A DNA stretch of 64,000 nucleotides. It comes from Scilla litardierei (lineage: Eukaryota > Streptophyta > Magnoliopsida > Asparagales > Asparagaceae). The stretch spans positions 1-64,000 of the forward strand of contig JAULAV010002364.1 of NCBI GenBank assembly GCA_030789695.1. The letters run 5' to 3'. Under the pieces are notes generated by a model that saw only the letters and a list, made by a program, of their open reading frames with translations, did no database searches and was not told the origin of the DNA. Made by a program: the position numbers and the translations under genes. This document shows positions 8,382-18,869 of the stretch, in pieces (positions within the stretch are counted from its first letter, which is position 1; each line of letters begins with the position of its first letter).

Positions 8382-10383
8382 CTAAGTGGGTGGTGGAGCA
8401 CCAGCACCGTCATGTGGTGGAGGAAGTGGTGAAGGTGGCTGCTGTGGAATGGGACGTGTAATGGTAGGCTGAGGAGGGGGATATGACAGTCGAGCAAGAA
8501 TCTGGTTCAGGCTAGCCTGAATACCAAGAAGTAAGGTGACCCGAGACTGTACAGCACTAACGGTAGCGGAGAGAGCCCGGAAATCTCCCCTGAGCCCACT
8601 AACAGCACCCTCTAGAGCACGCAGGTGCTGAACTAGGGTGTCGGGGAGATGTGGGGTAGAGGGTTGAACATGTGAGGAACGGGGCTGCCTCTCACGGCTA
8701 CCATAAACAACAGGTGCAACTACAGGGTGGGGCTGTGGAGCTTTGCTCACTAGAAGACGCTCAGCCTCTGTGGGAGGTTGAGACGCAAGAATGGTCGAAG
8801 AAGAAGGAGAAGCAGCAGAAGCTAAAATGGTGACAGAGGAAGAGGATGATAGAGAGGTCGCTGACATAGAAATAGGGACAGACGTCACGACACTCTCGGT
8901 GAAGACATCGACATCAGAGATGGAAGTGTCGACGACTGGGGAGACCGTGAAATGTACAGAAAATGACTCTCCAGGGGTCGAGAATAATAAAGTGGACAGG
9001 GTCTCCACTGCGGAAATGAAGGAGGGCTCACCGCTCTCAATAATGGTGGTGGGACGCTCAGGGCTCACAGCTGAAATGTGATCGATGGGCATCGGTACAG
9101 AGGAGGTGGTGGTGGTGGTGGACTCAGCAAGTGTACTCCCGACACTAACAGAAATGTGGACAGAGGTGTCGGGAGGTGCAGACGAATCAGGTGCAGGCTG
9201 AGGGATCTCTGGGTCCAGAGGTGGAAGGAGGGGCTCCTGCTGAGCGCCCTCAGGCTCTAACACGTACACAGCTGGGATGAGGACGTCCATCGCTGGAATC
9301 CACTCTCCTCATGCAGGTCCAATATAAGTCCGAGCGGGGCTCAGAAGAACCATGTAATTTGCACCGAAAGGACCGTGTAGCCATACCCAGTGGTGCTGAC
9401 CATAAGGACGCAGCATCCTCATGCGGGCTATAACGTCAATGGAAAGGGAAGTGGGGCCCCGGGGTCGTAGCAAACCAGCTGGAAGGTCTATTCCGCATAT
9501 GGGAGCCAGAAGTGTAATCAGACCGCCGCAACAGATAGGCGTCCTAGCACCGACAGAGATAATGATGTAGTCTAAGTACCAACTAGCTATGTCAATATCA
9601 ATGGCAGGGAGTAAAACATCTCTACCTCTCTCGAAGGCTCCCGCTCGAGTCATCGCGTAGAGCATGTAAAGCTCTGGCGTCGACATCGTCCCCGGCTCAT
9701 ACCTCACTAAGAAAGTAGTTGCCATACGGCGCTGTTCAATGCGGAGGCATGGGTGGAGGATATCAGAGGCCTTGGCCTGACTAGGGTCAAAGGTGAGGGG
9801 CGATCCAGTGATACGTGTCCAGAAGGCATGAGTGTCGAATAATGGCGGGGGATGTACGTGGGACTATACGATCGGTCAGGGTCCGGGACGGGCGGCCACT
9901 GGAAGTATGCTCAGAGCATATCAAGAGTGATCTTGCACTCACGATCCATCAAGCAAAAGGAGCATCCCCCAGGAGTCCGACGAATCAAGATAAGAACCTC
10001 GAGTGTCGGCCGGATATTGGTGTCCGCCGACACAGACAAAAAGTCATGCCACCCCACATTGTCATACAACTAAAGCAGGCCCTCAAATACCCCTAGGCAC
10101 TCAAAATCTGCAATGTGTATGAACCTAGAGGGTATGATGAACGGTGGGAGATACGCTCAAATCTGGCGCAGTGTGCGTCATCTCTGAACGTAATCCCCAT
10201 CGTGCCGAAAGCGGGGGCGGGCCGTGCCGGTGGAGGTGGAATAGGTGCGGTAGGAGGCAGAAGTGTGGGTGGTGGTGGGCTAGGTGGCGGGGATTCCGTC
10301 CTAGCGAAAAAGGGGCCAGGATCGCTGGTCCTCTTCCGCTTGGAAGAGGGCTCCAGCATGCGTGACCTAGTGCCTGGTGGCAT
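8382..10383 (-). pseudogene. Athila-1 ORF3: uncharacterised Athila-type plant retrotransposon protein, broken
   Basis: In order: a proline-rich N-terminus (10383 to 10093) with the motif MGITFRDDAHCARFERI; a damaged middle; residues from MATTFLVRYEPGTMST to HHWVWLHGPFGANYMVL (9725 to 9309); and a Ser/Thr/Pro-rich part ending in a helical segment around LRALEGAVSGLRGDFRALS (9290 to 8382). The same protein is at 42589-44485 in Athila-2. The form recalls the ATHILA ORF-1 / plant transposon protein families; its function is unknown. Stops and frameshifts separate the parts, near 10093, 9725 and 9300. Confidence 0.65.
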
Positions 10384-11649
10384 GTGAGCTGTGAAACGTG
10401 CCTATCCAAATGCGAAGTGCTGTATATAAGGAACGAGTGTACTCAAACAAGACGCGAGTGCAAGCGATGGATGCATGCGAAGAATCGCCTCCTTTGAGAA
10501 GCTCCAAATTAGCTGATGTGTCTCCTCTAAGCTAGCCTGAAACACAAATTCACAAATCAGCAATGAATATCAATAAGTATGCGGTAAGATCAAGAGTAAT
10601 AGATATATTTAGAGATTAATTTGGATTTGGGGTTGAGTTGGGCGTACAAAATGGAGAAATGGAGAAAAGGGGAGGGTTTGGGTGAAATGGCGGACGCACG
10701 ACAGGGGGGGTAGCGGCGCCGGCGACGTGCGGTCGGCGTGGAGGCCGACGAGGGTCGCCGACAAGGGCAGAGGGCGGTGTGGCTTAGGCAAAGGGAGAGG
10801 GTGGCTCGGGCGATTGGGGAGGAACTCAGGCGGTAGTCGAAACGATTTGGGAAATTTAGAAATTTGGGGATTTAAGCCGCGCGGTTTCAAATATATAGGA
10901 TTAATCACTCGACCGAGTGGCTCAGTTTAAAAAAATTTCGAAAATTTTTAGTGAATGTTCCGACTCAGCCGAGCAGCTCCTCCGACTTGGCCGAGTGGAT
11001 AATGGCCACTCGACCGAGTGGCAAGGCCGCTCAGTGTTTTTCAAGTGCTGAAAGTGTCTGATTCACTCGGTCGAGTGACAAAGTCACTCGGTCGAGTGGC
11101 ATATAAATTACATATAGTGGTTTTTAGAATCTTCCCTGATCATTACTCTACTAGGCCGAGTAGAGTCTTCACTCGGTCGAGTGAAAATTTCACTCGGCTG
11201 AGTGTGCTGCTACTTTCAGCTCCAACCCTCTGTTTTTGCTCCACTTTATGATTTTCTTCTCCCCGTCAGTTTCTACCCTCTCCTGAAGCCTGAGCGCATT
11301 TCTGGAGTGCTCTCCGTTGCCATGGGCGTCCTCCATTCAATTGGTTTCTTGTTCTCCATCTCATGTCATGAAAAATAAAGCCCGTTGTCAGGATTTTCAT
11401 TGACTCTTGACTCTAAACACTAACAAAGATCTAAAACAAAAATAAAAAGGGTAAATTCAATCTAAAAATAAGATAAAACCGTCGGGTTGCCTTCCAACAA
11501 GCGCTCGTTTAAGGTCTTGAGCTCGACCCCTTAAGATACGCGTTTAATGCCCGATGTTCGGCGCATGTGAAATGCGCGCATCAAACTTTCTGGGAAGGCC
11601 GCTTGGGTTGAGTTGTTGGTGTTCATTGGCGTTCCTCAGCCTCCCCTCA
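10384..11649 (-). other. Athila-1 spacer between protease and ORF3
   Basis: It stands where RT, RNase H and integrase would be found in an autonomous Athila element. It contains a palindrome array (10906-11210) and, near 11480-11530, the sense-strand sequence GAGCGCTTGTTGGAAGGCAACCCGACGG, whose form recurs in Athila-2 at 41410-41440. I see no coding motif. Confidence 0.65.
10906..11210 (-). repeat. Internal palindrome array ACTCGGCCGAGT, Athila-1
   Basis: About ten degenerate copies (ACTCGACCGAGT, ACTCGGTCGAGT, ACTAGGCCGAGT, ACTCGGCTGAGT) just upstream of ORF3. These are more diverged than the LTR copies. Confidence 0.75.
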
Positions 11650-12725
11650 TCATGGGTTGTAGTGGGGGATGAGTCCCCCCAAGCTTGAGCTTTTACCATC
11701 CTTTTTCTTTGCCGGCGGCGATAATTTCTTGTCCGGTGGAGCTTTCTTTGTATTCTTCACCGTGGAGAGTTTGTATAGCTCTCTAATCTTCACTACATCA
11801 GTGACGTCTTTGTCATCATCCATAGAACGATCCGGCGGGTCTCCCATCATCTCGCCATCCTTAGGAGATTGGCCTTCTTCAAAGCCGTCATGGTGCGAGG
11901 TGCCGATAGCATATGGCATAGCATCGTCGATGACCTCGTCAAGGAGGTCCACATAATCCACGTCCTCTCACCAAGGCATATGCTTCATCGCTTTTGGGAT
12001 GTGGAGCTCAACTTCAATATTGCCGACATTTAAGGACAAGGTACCTTCTCTCACATCAACAATCACGCTGGCGGAGGCCAAGAAGGGGCGCACAAGAATC
12101 AGCGACGTATCACCCTCCTCCTTAACATCCATCACCACAAAGTCGCACGGCAAGAAAATTCCACCCGGTGCTTGCAGTGGTATGTCTTCCGCAATCCCCA
12201 CTGGCCTAGTGATCCGACCATCTGTGAGTTGTATCCTCATGTCTGTCGGCTTTAGGTCGGTCTCTGTATTCAATTTCTTAAACATTGTGAGGGGCATGAG
12301 GCTCATGCTTGCTCCTACATCTACCAAAGCTTTTTGTAGTGGGACTCCTCTAAGCGTGCATGGAATTCGGAAGCTTCCGGGATCTTTAAACTTTGTCGGT
12401 GCTTTCTTCTTCAGGGTAAACCACGTACCTTGCTCGGCGAGCATGATCTTTTCCTTTTGCTTCTTTCCCGCAATCAAGTCTTTTAGGAACTTAGCATAAG
12501 ACGGGATTTCTACAATAGCATCCAAGAAAGGAATATTCAAGCTCACTCCTCACAAGTACTCCAGAAAATTGGCGAGCCGCTTCTCAATCTTTGCCTTTTC
12601 CAACCGTTGTGGGAAGGGTACCGGTGGCATATAAGTGCGCTCCTTTTGTGGCTTATCAATTTCAGATTTTTCACTTTCTTTTGACTATATTGGGCCCTCC
12701 TCTTCATTGATCGGCTCCTTGTCAT
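11650..12725 (-). pseudogene. Athila-1 aspartic protease region
   Basis: Retropepsin-type protease that would cut the Gag precursor. The frame 12546 to 11968 has the catalytic region as LVDVGASMSLMP, with D-V-G in place of the usual D-[ST]-G; Athila-2 has D-L-G. It also has the flap-side sequence RITRPVGIAEDIP and, at the C-terminal side, SLILVRPFLASASVIVDV. A stop at 11968 separates a charged tail (11961 to 11650), and the linker to gag (12725 to 12547) is in another frame. After the tail there is no RT. Confidence 0.75.
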
Positions 12726-14297
12726 CCAAAATTTCTTCCCTCGGCTCCTTGATTTGAATCATGACGGGAGTAGTGTCCTTCTCGCCCCTTGTAGTTACCG
12801 CCACAACCACATTGATGTGGCCCGTATTGCTCCTGGGTTTTGCTCCGGTTGAGCCGGTAATTGTTGAATGTTCTTATTGAGCAATGCTAGTTGCTCCGAT
12901 TATTGTGCCACGCCGGTGTTGAGAGAGTCTTATTGGGCTGTCAATCTAGCATTTATCTTCTTTTGTTCGGCCATGAATTCTTCGACCCTTGCTTTATGAT
13001 CCGACCTCAGTGGTTCTTGTGGTGGATTAGGTGCCCTCCATCCTTGGTTTACCCCGGAGGTCTATATGGCCCCGCTTGTTGCCTCGGTGGGAAGTTTTGT
13101 TGTTGGGGTCCTTTTGGTTGATATTGCGATTGTTGTGGAGACCATGCTTGTGGTTGTTGTGGTGGTGGATTCAAGGCTCCATCATTATTAGCATATAAAA
13201 ATCCTGGGTGATTTCTCATAGCTGGGTTTGCCCAATAACCGGTGCATCCCGCAACATATTGAACTTGCTCTATAGCTCCCTCTCCTTGCTCTCCTCCAAC
13301 AAACATAACATGAGTTTGGTCTTGCCAATCGCTCATGCTTCCTCACAGTGTAGAAACGGGGGGGCTCCATGCGGTTCACTAATCAACTTCTCCAATCTCT
13401 CTACGACCTTGTGAAGAGAATCAAACTTTGTAGAGAGCTCCGCTACGGCCTTTGCCTCATAAATGCTTGCCGGCTTCAAGGATGACGAAGAATGTCCCCT
13501 CTTGTCGGCCCATTGTTGGTTATTCGAGGCCATCTCCTCAAGTAAGGCCGTGTCATCATCCGGCGTCTTCGACAATATAGCTCCATTGGCAGTTGCATCA
13601 ATTATTTGTTCGTGCTTGGTTGCAATCCGTTATAAAAGCTATGCACAAGCTCCCATGCCACGATACTATGATGGGAACATTGGTGTTGGAGATCCTTGAA
13701 ACACTCCCATGCCTCATATAGAGTTTCTTGAGGTCCTTGCTTGAAGGACATAAGCACGCTTCTTATCTTGATAGTCTTGGATGGTGGGTAGAATTTGTTA
13801 ACAAATGCGCTCGCCAACTCATCCCAAGTAGTAAAGATCCCCTCAGCTTGCATCCTCAATCAATATAATGCCTTGTCTCAGCGAGTAAACTGGAAGAGGT
13901 GCAGTCGAATGGCATCAACCGGCACGCCTGGCATTTGGAAAGTGGCACACTTGGACAAGAACAATTGAAGATGGTAGTGTGGATTTTCTTGAGAGTTTCC
14001 ATGAAATGGGTCTTGTTGCATCAACACTACTAGTCTGGTTTTAAGCTCAAAGTTCTTGTCGGCCGCCAACTCCGGCATGGCTATGGAAGAGGTGGTAGAA
14101 GAGGTCTTGGGCCATAGCCTATCTCGGATGGAGACAAGCCTAGCCATACGCACCGCTAACTCCTCTGGTGTCTCTGGTCGGGCAATATGATTTTCCTCTA
14201 GAGCAAATCTCCTCTTGGCTCTAAGTCTCCTTGCCGTACGCTCGATCTCAGGATCAAATAGTATATCTTCTTGGTTTTCCTTCGATCTCGTGTACAT
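12726..14297 (-). pseudogene. Athila-1 gag, broken
   Basis: Structural capsid protein of the particle. It starts MYTRSKENQEDILFDPEIER at 14297, 114 bp after the PBS. The central Retrotrans_gag-type region (FTTWDELASAFVNKFYPPSK, then ETLYEAWECFKDLQHQC) is at 13859-13602. A Gln/Pro-rich C-terminus is at 13336-13049. Stops and frameshifts lie near 13878, 13600 and 13340. The same protein runs almost unbroken in Athila-2 (31053). Confidence 0.8.
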
Positions 14298-14410
14298 GCA
14301 CAGAAGAAGAGAGTCTAGATAGAATTGTCAGCATAATAGAGGAATAAAAAAAGTAAAAAATATAAAAAGAAAAAGAAATAACTAAGTAAAGAAAATGAAA
14401 TACCGTCGTC

Positions 14411-14428
14411 TTCCCGGCAACAGTGCCA
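14411..14428 (-). promoter_or_regulatory. Primer-binding site of Athila-1
   Basis: The minus strand reads TGGCACTGTTGCCGGGAA. This is close to TGGCGCCGTTGCCGGGGA, the complement of the 3' end of plant tRNA-Asp used by Athila elements. Confidence 0.8.
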
Positions 14429-14772
14429 AAAACTTGATCGCGCCCGGATATACACCCGAAAAACGACTGTAGTCTTACCGCAAACGCACGGCGTAGTGGC
14501 GAGAGGGTATCGAACTCAGGGAGGACAATTGACAGTACTCTATTTTGATCACCTAGCTATCGATGGAATAATGGAATGGTTTGGATAATAGTGTCACAAT
14601 CGTTCAAATAGGAAATAGAATTCAATATAATAAAGCGTCTAGGGATAGGAAGTCCCCACTATCCTGGTGGATCATGAATCTCAATGTTGCAAAGCTTGAA
14701 TTGAGGTGAACTAGTCGTAATTGAATATAGAACAAAGCTCATGCTCTCGTGCTATTGCTGGTCTATAGAAAC

Positions 14773-15069
14773 CTAGATTAGGGCCCACTCTCGTGCAAAT
14801 CCTAACCTACGCCACTAGCATGAAGACATCATCGTCCAATCGCGACTCGAGCCCACTCTCGTGCAAACTCGAGCTACGATCTAGGCTATGATAGTTCGTA
14901 TTCGTCCAATCTCTTGCAAACGAATATTATTATAGATTATAATAAAAATCATAGCTTTGGTCCAATCTCTTGCAAACCAATTCTAGAGAATCTCGATTAC
15001 AAACTGAAGTCCAATATCTAGGCCTTTCCATCAATTGGGATCCAATCTCTTGCAAATTCCAATCAATGG
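14773..15069 (-). repeat. Five-hairpin array with constant loop, Athila-1 5' LTR
   Basis: Same five hairpins as at 5124-5423. Approximate positions are H5 14774-14809, H4 14841-14878, H3 14898-14927 (intact TATTCGT/ACGAATA stem), H2 14952-14985 and H1 15028-15069. H1 here has extended arms CCATTGATTGGAA and TCCCAATTGATGG. Confidence 0.8.
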
Positions 15070-15406
15070 AAATTCCTAGCTACTCGTAATAGATCAATCA
15101 CAACCTAACCATTCTTCAATCCTAGCGACAATTCAATTCATTCATCACAATTCAAAGATCGAATCCATAGGGTTCATCCACATGCCCTAGAACGACGAAA
15201 CTACTCACAAATCATCATAAAAATCTCAGAAATAACAAACATGATCATAGGACAATTCATTGTAGAAAGAGAACACTTCATAAAAATAAGAATTTTAGCA
15301 AGAAAGGACAAACCAAATTGCGTGTCTTTGATCTCCAGCTGAGGTTTACAATAAGAATAGCCGTAAAAAAGATTCAAGTCTCTCCTAAAACTAGGGATAA
15401 AACTAG

Positions 15407-15415
15407 GTTTAAATA
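15407..15415 (-). promoter_or_regulatory. TATA-like box of the Athila-1 5' LTR
   Basis: The minus strand reads GTATTTAAAC, at the same place as in the 3' LTR. This would drive the Athila-1 transcript. Confidence 0.45.
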
Positions 15416-15496
15416 CAAGTCAAACTCGTCCAGAAATTCTTGACAGAATTGCCCCTGGTGCAGCCAAATAAACCTAATTCGCGTAGCAGTCGGACA

Positions 15497-15825
15497 GCGT
15501 CACTCGGCCGAGTGACACTCGGCCGAGTGATAGACCCAATAAAAGACAGAGAGTTTGGGAAAATTGGGGGTATGTCACTCTATCTGACTCGGCCGAGTGG
15601 TCTTCTTCACTCGGCCGAGTGGGTCTTCTCAAATTTCCAGTAAGTTGGCTGCTTCTCGGAAGAAAATCCCTGTCAGACTCGGGCGAATGAGTTTTCTCAC
15701 TCGGCCGAGTGAACTTTCTTGCTCGGCTGAGTGAACTTTGAAAATCGGCAGTTTGTATCCGTTTCACTCGACTGAGTGCAGTTCTTCACTCGGCCGAGTG
15801 AACTCTCTGTTCGACCGAGTGAGCT
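15497..15825 (-). repeat. Palindrome array ACTCGGCCGAGT, Athila-1 5' LTR
   Basis: About ten copies, including two almost back to back at 15499-15530 and degenerate ones such as ACTCGACTGAGT. They lie upstream of the TATA-like box in the element's sense. Confidence 0.85.
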
Positions 15826-16126
15826 ACTTCTGGGCTCTTTTCTTCTCCTTCTCTCCTCCTCGCCGATTCTATCGAATCCCTTCCTCTTCCGCTTATCCTC
15901 TAGCGCTGCCAACTCGTCGAATAAGCCGTGGGCGATGCTTCGGTATGCGTGAAAGTCCCTTGATCTCATTTTCGCTCCATAACGCTCCATATCTCCTGAA
16001 ATACGACAAAAACAAGAAATAATGAAAAGCAACGTGATATCATCGAATAATCGTTGAAAACGTAATATGGGCGATCAAAATGACATGAAAACATGCAGAA
16101 AAAAGGTGTAAAATAAGGAGCGATCA

Positions 16127-16131
16127 ATCCC
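16127..16131. repeat. Target-site duplication of Athila-1, right
   Basis: ATCCC, identical to 4766-4770. Confidence 0.9.
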
Positions 16132-16490
16132 CTGTATTCGAGGCCCGGTGTCCCCTTGTCGACATGCCCCGTTCTGGACAAGGAGAAGGGTTTGCTTTTT
16201 GTGGACTCGGTTGGTGATGATGTGGTTTGGGTGACAGAAAGGTTCGACGTTCCCCCGACGGTCCTTGGGTCGTCGTCCATGGTCCCCTTCTCGAAGGTGG
16301 CAGAGATCCGAGAGAAGTATCTGTGACATCATATGACGTCCGGGTTCCTTTCAGCGACGAAAGGATTTGCTTTCCAAGGAGCAGGGAGGTCGGCATCTAC
16401 GTAGAGATGTTTCGCCTGGGACTCCGCTTCCCCCTTCATCCCTTCATCATCCAGGTCATGGAGTTCTTGATGGTGGCCCTGTGCCAGCTG
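16132..16490 (+). pseudogene. T1 antisense gene, second exon part
   Basis: Continues the frame cut at 4770. It encodes the stretch corresponding to VPFSKVAEIREKYLCH and VPFSDERICFPRSR in T2. A one-base difference near 16325 (TCTGTGACATCATATG) brings a stop. It is cut again at 16490 by Copia-1. Its last 86 bp (16405-16490) are repeated at 24219-24304. Confidence 0.65.
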
Positions 16491-17095
16491 TGTTGGATAT
16501 GGAAGACGTTTGTACACCCTTGTGGGGGATGTACGAGGGATTACGGACCTCGAACGTCGCGCACCACGAAGTCATGTGCAAAGGGAATCTGTTCCCTTGC
16601 GGAGAGGATCTCTGTATGAGCAGGAAAGTCGCATTATATATGCATAAGTGCATGCGACATATGGCTAATAAAGGGGAATATCTTAAGCTTATGTTGTACC
16701 ATGCATATGGTACAACTTAAGCTTATATTGTGCCATGTATCATGGTACACCTTAATTAAGTTGTTCCAAAGGAACAACTTACCCTAAAATAACTACCTTG
16801 GGGGCTATAAATAAGACCCAAGGGTAGCCATTTTCCTAACACATTTGCATGAAATTCATGCATGCATCTTCTTCATAGCGAAGCTCTGCAGAAATATTTC
16901 CTCTCCCTCCTTCCAAGTTCTTAATCTAAAATAGAGATTTAGGTTGTGGATTAGTAGCCTTACTCCGTTCGTGAGAAGACTCGATCCGTCGTGGCGAATC
17001 CGAAGGCAAAGTTCCGAGACTATCGTTCCGCATACGCAAGCGTAAGTCTCCACTTTAATTATCGATCCTAACTTTGTTTTGGACAGGATCCTTCA
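16491..17095 (+). repeat. 5' LTR of Copia-1
   Basis: 605 bp, TGTTGGATATGG...GGACAGGATCCTTCA, followed directly by the PBS. The last bases correspond to the Copia-2 LTR end (TGACAGGATCCTACA), so the two are related families. Confidence 0.9.
16683..16780 (+). repeat. Three adjacent hairpins in the Copia-1 LTR
   Basis: Hairpin 1, 16683-16726: core TTGTACCAT-GCAT-ATGGTACAA, extended by eight more pairs beyond a single mismatch. Hairpin 2, 16730-16748: GTGCCATG-TAT-CATGGTAC. Hairpin 3, 16758-16780: AAGTTGTTCC-AAA-GGAACAACTT, perfect. The 3' LTR ends exactly after the left arm of hairpin 2. Confidence 0.75.
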
Positions 17096-17096
17096 T

Positions 17097-17109
17097 TGGT
17101 ATCAAAGCC
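17097..17109 (+). promoter_or_regulatory. Primer-binding site of Copia-1
   Basis: TGGTATCAAAGCC, one base after the LTR, close to TGGTATCAGAGC, the complement of the initiator tRNA-Met 3' end used by most plant copia elements. Confidence 0.9.
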
Positions 17110-18869
17110 ATATGGGTTTGCCCCGGTCAATCCACCGCCCCGTCGAAACTACGAACGAGTCGTTGTCTTTTTCACGAATGGGTCTCCTACTATTACGGAT
17201 ATAGTAGGAACGCTTCGTGACGGAGAGAACGCAGCGGTTGTTCTTTTCACGTTAGGGTCTCCTATCATTAAGGATATGGTAGGAACTCTCCGTGACGGGA
17301 AGAACCGACCGTTCACGTAGTACGTTATTCATTTTTGGCACACGGCCATTAAGAGATAACTAACTTCTTCGACGAACGAGTGCTTCATCGAGGAAGATGA
17401 TGGAAGTTATTTCCATCGGGTAAGAGGAAAATTTGGTGCATGTGCACCATGGCCAAATGGGCTATGAAGGCCATGCATCCCCTCTCCCCATGCGGAGGGG
17501 GTTGGCTACGGCCAATAACCACCGGCGACCACCCCATCAAGGGGGAGGAATGAGTGCGGCAACCCCATTCAAAGGGGATGGCCGGCCATGGCCAAAGGGG
17601 CCATGGCCGGCCAACGCCGAATGGCCTTGGCCATGGCCGGCCATGGCCAAGCCATGACCGGCCATGGCCAGGCCGGCAGTGGCCGGCCAAGGCCAGGCCG
17701 GCAGTGGCCGGCCTTGGCAAGGGCCTGCCGGCCAGGCCGGCCCTGGCAGAGGCCAGGGCCGGTGCCCTGACCTCAGGCCAGGGCCTGGCCGAGGCCAGGG
17801 CAGGAGCCCTGGCCCCGGCCAGCGGCCTGCCGGCCCTGGCAGAGGCCAGGGCCGGCGCCCTGGCCTAAGGCCAGGGCCTGGCCGAGGCCAGGGCAGGAGC
17901 CCTGGCCCCGGCCAGTGGCCTGGCCGGCAGGCCCTGGCAGTGGCCAGGGCCTGGCCGGCCGGCCCTGGCAGAGGCCAGGGCCTGGCCGGCCCTAGCCGAG
18001 GGGGCCAGGCCCCCTGGCCGGCCAGGGCAGAGGCCCTGGCCGGCCTTTGGCCAAGCCCGGGTCATGGCTGAGGCCATGACCGGGAGAGGTTGCAGTTCAA
18101 ATATTGGTCGACCAATTTTATGTTTTTGGTCGACCAATCTGGCAGAAGGTCTGGGTCGACTGCAAATTTGTCAACTAACCCATACGGGGTGACAAAGGGC
18201 ATTGGTCAAACTCGAATGTGTCAATTAGCCCATACGGGGCTAACCACAGTGCCGACTAGTTCATACGGAACTAACGTTTTAATGAAGTTTTCATTGGGCT
18301 CTACTCCTTGAAGATTAGCCATAGTGCTCTACTTCATGCGAGATTAGCCATGTCATTTTGCTCTACTCTACGGAGATTAGCCAATGTACTTGTGACGTTG
18401 TGCTCTACTCTACGGAGACTAGCCAACGTGCTTTCAAATTTTTGAAAAAGATGTTTTTCAAATAGGTTATGTCCCGTCCTTAAATTGGGATAGCGCAATT
18501 TAGAATTCCAAGTCCTACCACGATCCGGCCATGGTTATCTAACCCATGTCTCGTGGCTTGGCAATTGTTGCGTTAAAATTCTTTGCGCTAATTCTCACCT
18601 ATTCTATTTTGAAAGATAAGTTTTTCAAAGTGATTTTCCGCTGCTAATACCATACGGGTATTATTTCTGATTTCTTTTTACTTAAGATAAGTAAGAGGGA
18701 TACTTTGAAAGTTACTTCTAGATGGTAGTTGGGAACGTAGTGAACTTCTCGATTCTAGAGTAACATTTCAACGCATCCAAGGAACTTATCAAGTGTTTAA
18801 AGAATCGAAACTTTATGCATGGAATTTTGATCGTGTTTTTCATTCTCTTTGCAGTTTTTTGAATCGAAA
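17110..18869 (+). other. Copia-1 leader, probably containing an intron
   Basis: 1.76 kb before gag. It holds a repeated stem-loop unit at 17169-17303 (TCCTACTAT...ATAGTAGGA, two copies), the GGCC block (17576-18085), and repeats of CATACGG and GCTCTACTCTACGGAGA (18175-18430). A pyrimidine-rich CTCTTTGCAG just before the gag ATG is matched by CTTTTGCAG at the same place in Copia-2, which suggests a conserved 3' splice site removing most of the leader. There is no gene in it; proline/glycine-rich ORFs over the GGCC block are chance products. Confidence 0.55.
17576..18085 (+). repeat. GGCC-rich tandem repeat in the Copia-1 leader
   Basis: About 500 bp made of GGCCATGGCC, GGCCGGCC and CCAGGGCCTGGCC words in short irregular tandem order. 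Most words are palindromic or part-palindromic. Copia-2 has the same feature at 38640-39035, so it belongs to the family. Confidence 0.85.

Larger units (their letters stand above)
4771..16126 (-). mobile_element. Athila-1: nested Athila-like gypsy element without RT or integrase
   Basis: 11,356 bp, complete at both ends. The LTRs are 4771-6511 and 14435-16126, with a 5-bp target duplication. On the minus strand the order is PBS, gag, aspartic protease, a spacer with palindromes, ORF3 and a 1.9-kb non-coding 3' part. Between protease (ends 11650) and ORF3 (starts 10383) there is only 1.27 kb and no YxDD, RNase H or integrase motif. All frames carry stops or frameshifts. Confidence 0.9.
14435..16126 (-). 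repeat. 5' LTR of Athila-1
   Basis: 1692 bp. In sense it starts TGATCGCTCCTTATTTTACA and ends CCGGGCGCGATCA, followed by the PBS. It matches the 3' LTR with scattered substitutions and small indels, for example fewer palindrome copies around 15500 and 15620. Confidence 0.9.

Noticed and set aside
17554..18137. Long Gly/Pro/Arg-rich ORFs over the GGCC block, resembling collagen or silk repeats
   Set aside because: Open frames exist in several frames and on both strands, as expected from a stop-poor GGCC repeat; the block lies in the copia leader.
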